Origin: Proteiniphilum sp. UBA5384 | Lineage (GTDB): Bacteria; Bacteroidota; Bacteroidia; Bacteroidales; Dysgonomonadaceae | Length of the DNA: 64,000 nucleotides | Assembly: GCF_002410825.1 (NCBI RefSeq) | Contig: NZ_DHOS01000010.1 | Span: 270,033-334,032, forward strand | Reading direction: 5' to 3' | Shown: one piece after another, positions 61,407 to 64,000 of the stretch | Layout of the letters: the number at the start of each line of letters is the position of its first letter | Numbering within the stretch: the stretch's first letter is position 1 | The notes under the pieces: model-generated | The model's database searches: none | What the model was told of the DNA's origin: nothing | Seen by the model: the letters and a program-made list of their open reading frames with translations, nothing else | Program-made: the position numbers and the translations under genes

Positions 61407-61979
61407 ATGAAGAAAGCAGATCTCAATAAAATTGTATATGATAAAAGCGTAATAGACTTTGTTACTATTGCGGTGGAAGTTTGTGTGTTTCTTGAGAAGG
61501 ACGCCGCCCTTTCCCGTGGGGAGTGGGTCGACCGGCTGTTGAAGATGCTTCCTCTTTTGTATGTAAAGGCTCTTTTGTTGCCGGAGACTGTTCCTGCGGA
61601 GGAGGAATTCCCTGCAACATTTGTCACAGAAGAGGATTACTCGCATGTAGCGAATAAGGTATCTGAAATAATGGGAGAAGAGGATGTTTATCTGGATGTG
61701 TTTATCGAGGATATGAAATACAGCGATACCCCCGTTTCTACATTTGTATCGGAAAATTTAGCAGATATTTATCAGGATATAAGGAATTTTGTATCGGTAT
61801 ATCAGTTTGGCCTTGCCGGGCAAATGAATGATGCTCTATATCAGTGTAAAGAGAACTTCCGTCTCTATTGGGGGCAAAAATTGGTGAATGTATTACGTCC
61901 GCTTCACACGATGATGTGTGGTTATCTGGAGAGTGGAAATGAAGAAACGGACTTGTCGGAGGGTGCACAGTGGGATTGA
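61407..61979 (+). CDS. DUF5063 domain-containing protein
   Basis: The 190-residue, mostly helical, cytosolic protein has no signal peptide. It contains V-C-V-F-L-E, L-L-K-M-L-P-L-L-Y-V-K-A-L-L-L-P near residue 50, D-I-Y-Q-D-I-R-N-F, and a C-terminal W-G-Q-K-L-V-N-V-L-R-P-L-H. This is the pattern of DUF5063. The family is almost confined to Bacteroidetes and nearly always precedes a 3'-5' exonuclease gene, as here. Function is unknown. The exonuclease start codon (GTG 61970) lies inside its last codons, so the two are translationally coupled and probably act together. Confidence 0.88.
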   Translation: MKKADLNKIVYDKSVIDFVTIAVEVCVFLEKDAALSRGEWVDRLLKMLPLLYVKALLLPETVPAEEEFPATFVTEEDYSHVANKVSEIMGEEDVYLDVFIEDMKYSDTPVSTFVSENLADIYQDIRNFVSVYQFGLAGQMNDALYQCKENFRLYWGQKLVNVLRPLHTMMCGYLESGNEETDLSEGAQWD

Positions 61980-62542
61980 CGATTACAAAAGAACAATTGG
62001 CCGAATTGCCTATAGAGACATTTGAAGGTGATATCATCGTCATTGATCATCCGGAAGAGGTACAGGATGCTTGTCGCTGTCTTTCTTCATACAGTGCACT
62101 TGGTTTCGATACCGAGACCAAACCGGCATTCAAGCGTGGACAGGTACATAAAGTGGCACTTATACAACTATCCACGGAAGAGAAATGCTACCTGTTTCGG
62201 TTAAATAAAATTGGATATCCAATTGAATTGGAGTCAATTATGGTTGATCCGGCAATAAAAAAGATAGGTCTTTCATTGCGTGATGATTTTGCAGCAATAC
62301 GAAAACGTTCGCTGAGAAATCCGGAGAATTTTATTGACCTCCAGGGGTTTGTGGATCAGTTCGGGATTGAGGATAACAGTCTGCAAAAGATTTATGCAAT
62401 CCTCTTTGGTCGGAAAATATCCAAGAATCAGCGTGTATCGAATTGGGAGGCTGACACACTCTCTCCCGCGCAGCAGGTTTACGCGGCGATCGATGCCTGG
62501 GCTTGCCTTCGTATTTATAATCATTTGATAGGGAAGAAGTGA
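61970..62542 (+). CDS. RNase D-like 3'-5' exonuclease
   Basis: This 190-residue protein contains only the DEDD-type nuclease domain. Motif I is L-G-F-D-T-E-T-K-P near residue 45, motif II has K-K-I-G-L-S-L-R-D-D, and motif III is Y-A-A-I-D-A-W-A-C-L-R-I-Y near residue 170. It lacks the HRDC domains of full RNase D, like other short Bacteroidetes members. It probably trims RNA or DNA 3' ends; the substrate is not known. GTG is the only start that keeps the family N-terminus and overlaps the DUF5063 stop by ten bases. Confidence 0.9.
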   Translation: MGLTITKEQLAELPIETFEGDIIVIDHPEEVQDACRCLSSYSALGFDTETKPAFKRGQVHKVALIQLSTEEKCYLFRLNKIGYPIELESIMVDPAIKKIGLSLRDDFAAIRKRSLRNPENFIDLQGFVDQFGIEDNSLQKIYAILFGRKISKNQRVSNWEADTLSPAQQVYAAIDAWACLRIYNHLIGKK

Positions 62543-62590
62543 TAAGGTGGATAAGTGGATAAGAAGTTAGGTGGTTAAGTGTTGCAAATG
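62543..62590 (+). repeat. Degenerate word repeats after the exonuclease stop codon
   Basis: About 45 bp of AAGTGGATAAG / TAGGTGGTTAAGTG-like words start right after the stop codon. They are close to the repeats at 39127-39206 and are likewise free of C over most of their length. Confidence 0.6.
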
Positions 62591-62607
62591 CTGAAAAATA
62601 AAATAGT

Positions 62608-63801
62608 ATGAGTTCTTATAAAGAGATCGTGTTGCGGCCCGGTAAAGAGGCCTCATTACGGCGCTTTCACCCATGGGTCTTTTCAGGGGCTATTGCCCGT
62701 AAGCCCGAAGAATTGGAAGAGGGAGAAACGGTTCGTATACTGGCTGCCGATGGTTCTTTTCTGGGAGTCGGCCATTTCCAGATTGGAAGTATTGCAGTGC
62801 GTATCATGTCGTTTCTTGATGAGCTTATAGATACTGCGTTCTACGAAAAAAGTCTGTTGAATGCTTATAGGATGCGGCAGGAACTGGGGTTGATACGTCC
62901 TGACAACACCATATTCAGGTTAGTACATGGTGAAGGTGATAACCTGCCGGGTTTAATTATCGATATATACGGTGATACGGCAGTGATACAAGCTCATTCT
63001 ATAGGAATTCATAACGACATGGGGCCGGTGACGGAGGCGTTGAAGCGGGCCATTCCTGCGGATACTGTGAAGCACATCTTTTATAAGTCAGAAGGAACAT
63101 TGCCTTATAAGGCCGGTATTTTTCCGGAAAACAGTTATCTGTTTGGCGGTGACGGTGTGGATGCAATTGCTCTGGAGAATGGTTTGCGTTTTCGGATTGA
63201 CTGGCTGAAGGGACAGAAGACGGGATTTTTTGTTGATCAGCGGGAAAATCGTGCACTGCTCGAACGGTATGCCCGAAACCGCCATGTGTTGAATATGTTC
63301 TGTTATACCGGTGGGTTTTCGGTATACGCCCTTCGCGGAGGGGCTGCGTCGGTTGTGTCTGTGGATAGTTCTGCAAAAGCGGTTTCAATTACTGATCAAA
63401 ATGTAGCGCTCAATTTTGGGGAAGATCCCCGGCATACTTCTCTCCCTGAAGATGCTTTTAAATTCCTCAAACAACTCCAATATGGGGAAAAGGATTTGAT
63501 TATTCTTGATCCGCCTGCTTTTGCAAAACACCGGGGAGCTGTCAATAATGCATTGCAAGGTTATAAAAAGTTGAATCTCCAGGCAATGGAAAAAATCGCT
63601 CCCGACGGTTTCTTATTTACTTTTTCCTGTTCGCAGGTCATTTCTGCAGAGCAGTTCCGTTTGGCGGTTTTCAGTGCTGCGGCCATCTCAGGCAGGAAAG
63701 TGCGTATTTTGCATCAGCTCACACAGCCGGCCGATCATCCTATCAATATTTATCATCCCGAAGGGGAATATCTGAAAGGGTTGGTACTTAGAGTGGAATA
63801 A
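62608..63801 (+). CDS. RlmI-like class I SAM-dependent rRNA methyltransferase
   Basis: The 397-residue protein has an N-terminal PUA domain (~1-75; R-P-G-K-E-A-S-L-R-R-F-H-P-W-V-F-S-G-A-I). A connecting domain follows, then a Rossmann methyltransferase domain from ~190 (K-T-G-F-F-V-D-Q-R-E-N-R, V-L-N-M-F-C-Y-T-G-G-F-S). The catalytic D-P-P-A-F-A-K-H and the cysteine in F-T-F-S-C-S-Q-V complete the m5C pattern. In E. coli the homologue RlmI methylates C1962 of 23S rRNA. It is the third gene of the DUF5063-exonuclease group, 65 bp downstream. Confidence 0.92.
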   Translation: MSSYKEIVLRPGKEASLRRFHPWVFSGAIARKPEELEEGETVRILAADGSFLGVGHFQIGSIAVRIMSFLDELIDTAFYEKSLLNAYRMRQELGLIRPDNTIFRLVHGEGDNLPGLIIDIYGDTAVIQAHSIGIHNDMGPVTEALKRAIPADTVKHIFYKSEGTLPYKAGIFPENSYLFGGDGVDAIALENGLRFRIDWLKGQKTGFFVDQRENRALLERYARNRHVLNMFCYTGGFSVYALRGGAASVVSVDSSAKAVSITDQNVALNFGEDPRHTSLPEDAFKFLKQLQYGEKDLIILDPPAFAKHRGAVNNALQGYKKLNLQAMEKIAPDGFLFTFSCSQVISAEQFRLAVFSAAAISGRKVRILHQLTQPADHPINIYHPEGEYLKGLVLRVE

Positions 63802-63977
63802 ATGATGATCCCGATGAATCGGGACAACTAGTGATGATTCGGTAATGTGTGATTTGACGGTGAGAGAAACTCGTTTAAATCTGTTTAAAACCATCTGTAA
63901 ATGGATGATCTTAGTTAAATAATAAAAAATATATGATTTTTATGCCACAATAGTATGTTTTATAACACAAAAACGCT

Positions 63978-63985
63978 TATATTTG
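63978..63985 (+). promoter_or_regulatory. -7 element for a gene starting beyond the window
   Basis: TATATTTG matches TAnnTTTG at the right edge. Between the RlmI-like stop and this point there is only a short hairpin (CCCGA-TGAA-TCGGG near 63820) and GATGATT-like word repeats. Confidence 0.45.
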
Positions 63986-64000
63986 CATCGTGTTTTTCAT

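Noticed and set aside
61034..61627. 197-codon minus-strand frame covering the rimP/DUF5063 spacer
   Set aside because: It overlaps the DUF5063 gene in antisense, contains a promoter and an intrinsic terminator, and shows no family pattern.

Overview
The window is a chromosomal segment of a member of the Bacteroidetes, most likely order Bacteroidales near the Dysgonomonadaceae (Proteiniphilum/Petrimonas-like). This assignment is an inference. It rests on a type IX secretion core operon (porP-porK-porL-porM-porN), SusC-like outer-membrane receptors, DUF1573/DUF4834/DUF5063 genes, and repeated promoters of the Bacteroidetes form (-33 TTTG, -7 TAnnTTTG). I see no prophage, insertion sequence, plasmid origin or CRISPR array. 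Almost all genes are housekeeping or envelope genes in short operons.

Left part (1-17 kb): the end of an alpha-2-macroglobulin-like gene, a DUF1573 protein and the MeaB GTPase. A 12.4 kb plus-strand locus follows (2629-15069). It holds three paralogous clan-CD (C25/gingipain-like) cysteine peptidase candidates with HEAT-like tails, a TonB-dependent receptor, a DUF4876-type lipoprotein and a DUF6850-type outer-membrane barrel. The last five genes are nearly contiguous, and a long AT-rich leader with several promoter-like elements precedes the first. It looks like one export/capture/cleavage machine and is the best candidate for an undescribed system. After it come a decayed outer-membrane barrel gene and a tRNA-Glu(CUC) that I folded by hand.

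Middle part (17-41 kb): yebC, pheT, an NmrA-like oxidoreductase, a Pif1-like helicase with HRDC and HTH tails, pgk, an OsmC protein, asparaginase, a GH15 glycosidase convergent with a fused OtsA-OtsB trehalose enzyme, pyruvate:ferredoxin oxidoreductase, aroQ, pyruvate kinase, an O-methyltransferase, rbfA and a LolC/E-like permease. The predicted pgk 5' leader is unusual: five consecutive triloop hairpins with different but self-complementary stems, then five copies of an 11-bp repeat. A RidA gene and an SGNH hydrolase gene survive as relics on either side of the asparaginase gene.

Right part (41-64 kb): the type IX secretion core operon lies next to a four-gene operon encoding an alpha-oxoamine synthase, a threonine-synthase-like PLP enzyme, a short-chain dehydrogenase and a two-module VOC protein. 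The first three match the logic of sulfonolipid (capnine) synthesis: cysteate synthase, cysteate acyltransferase, reductase. The VOC protein would be an unassigned partner. Phosphatidylethanolamine synthesis (pssA, psd), cvpA, murI and an OmpH/Skp chaperone follow, then rimP-nusA-infB. The rimP leader contains a promoter, an intrinsic terminator and a second promoter in series. DUF5063, an RNase D-like exonuclease and an RlmI-like rRNA methyltransferase close the window. Many intergenic spacers carry low-complexity repeats that start just after a stop codon.
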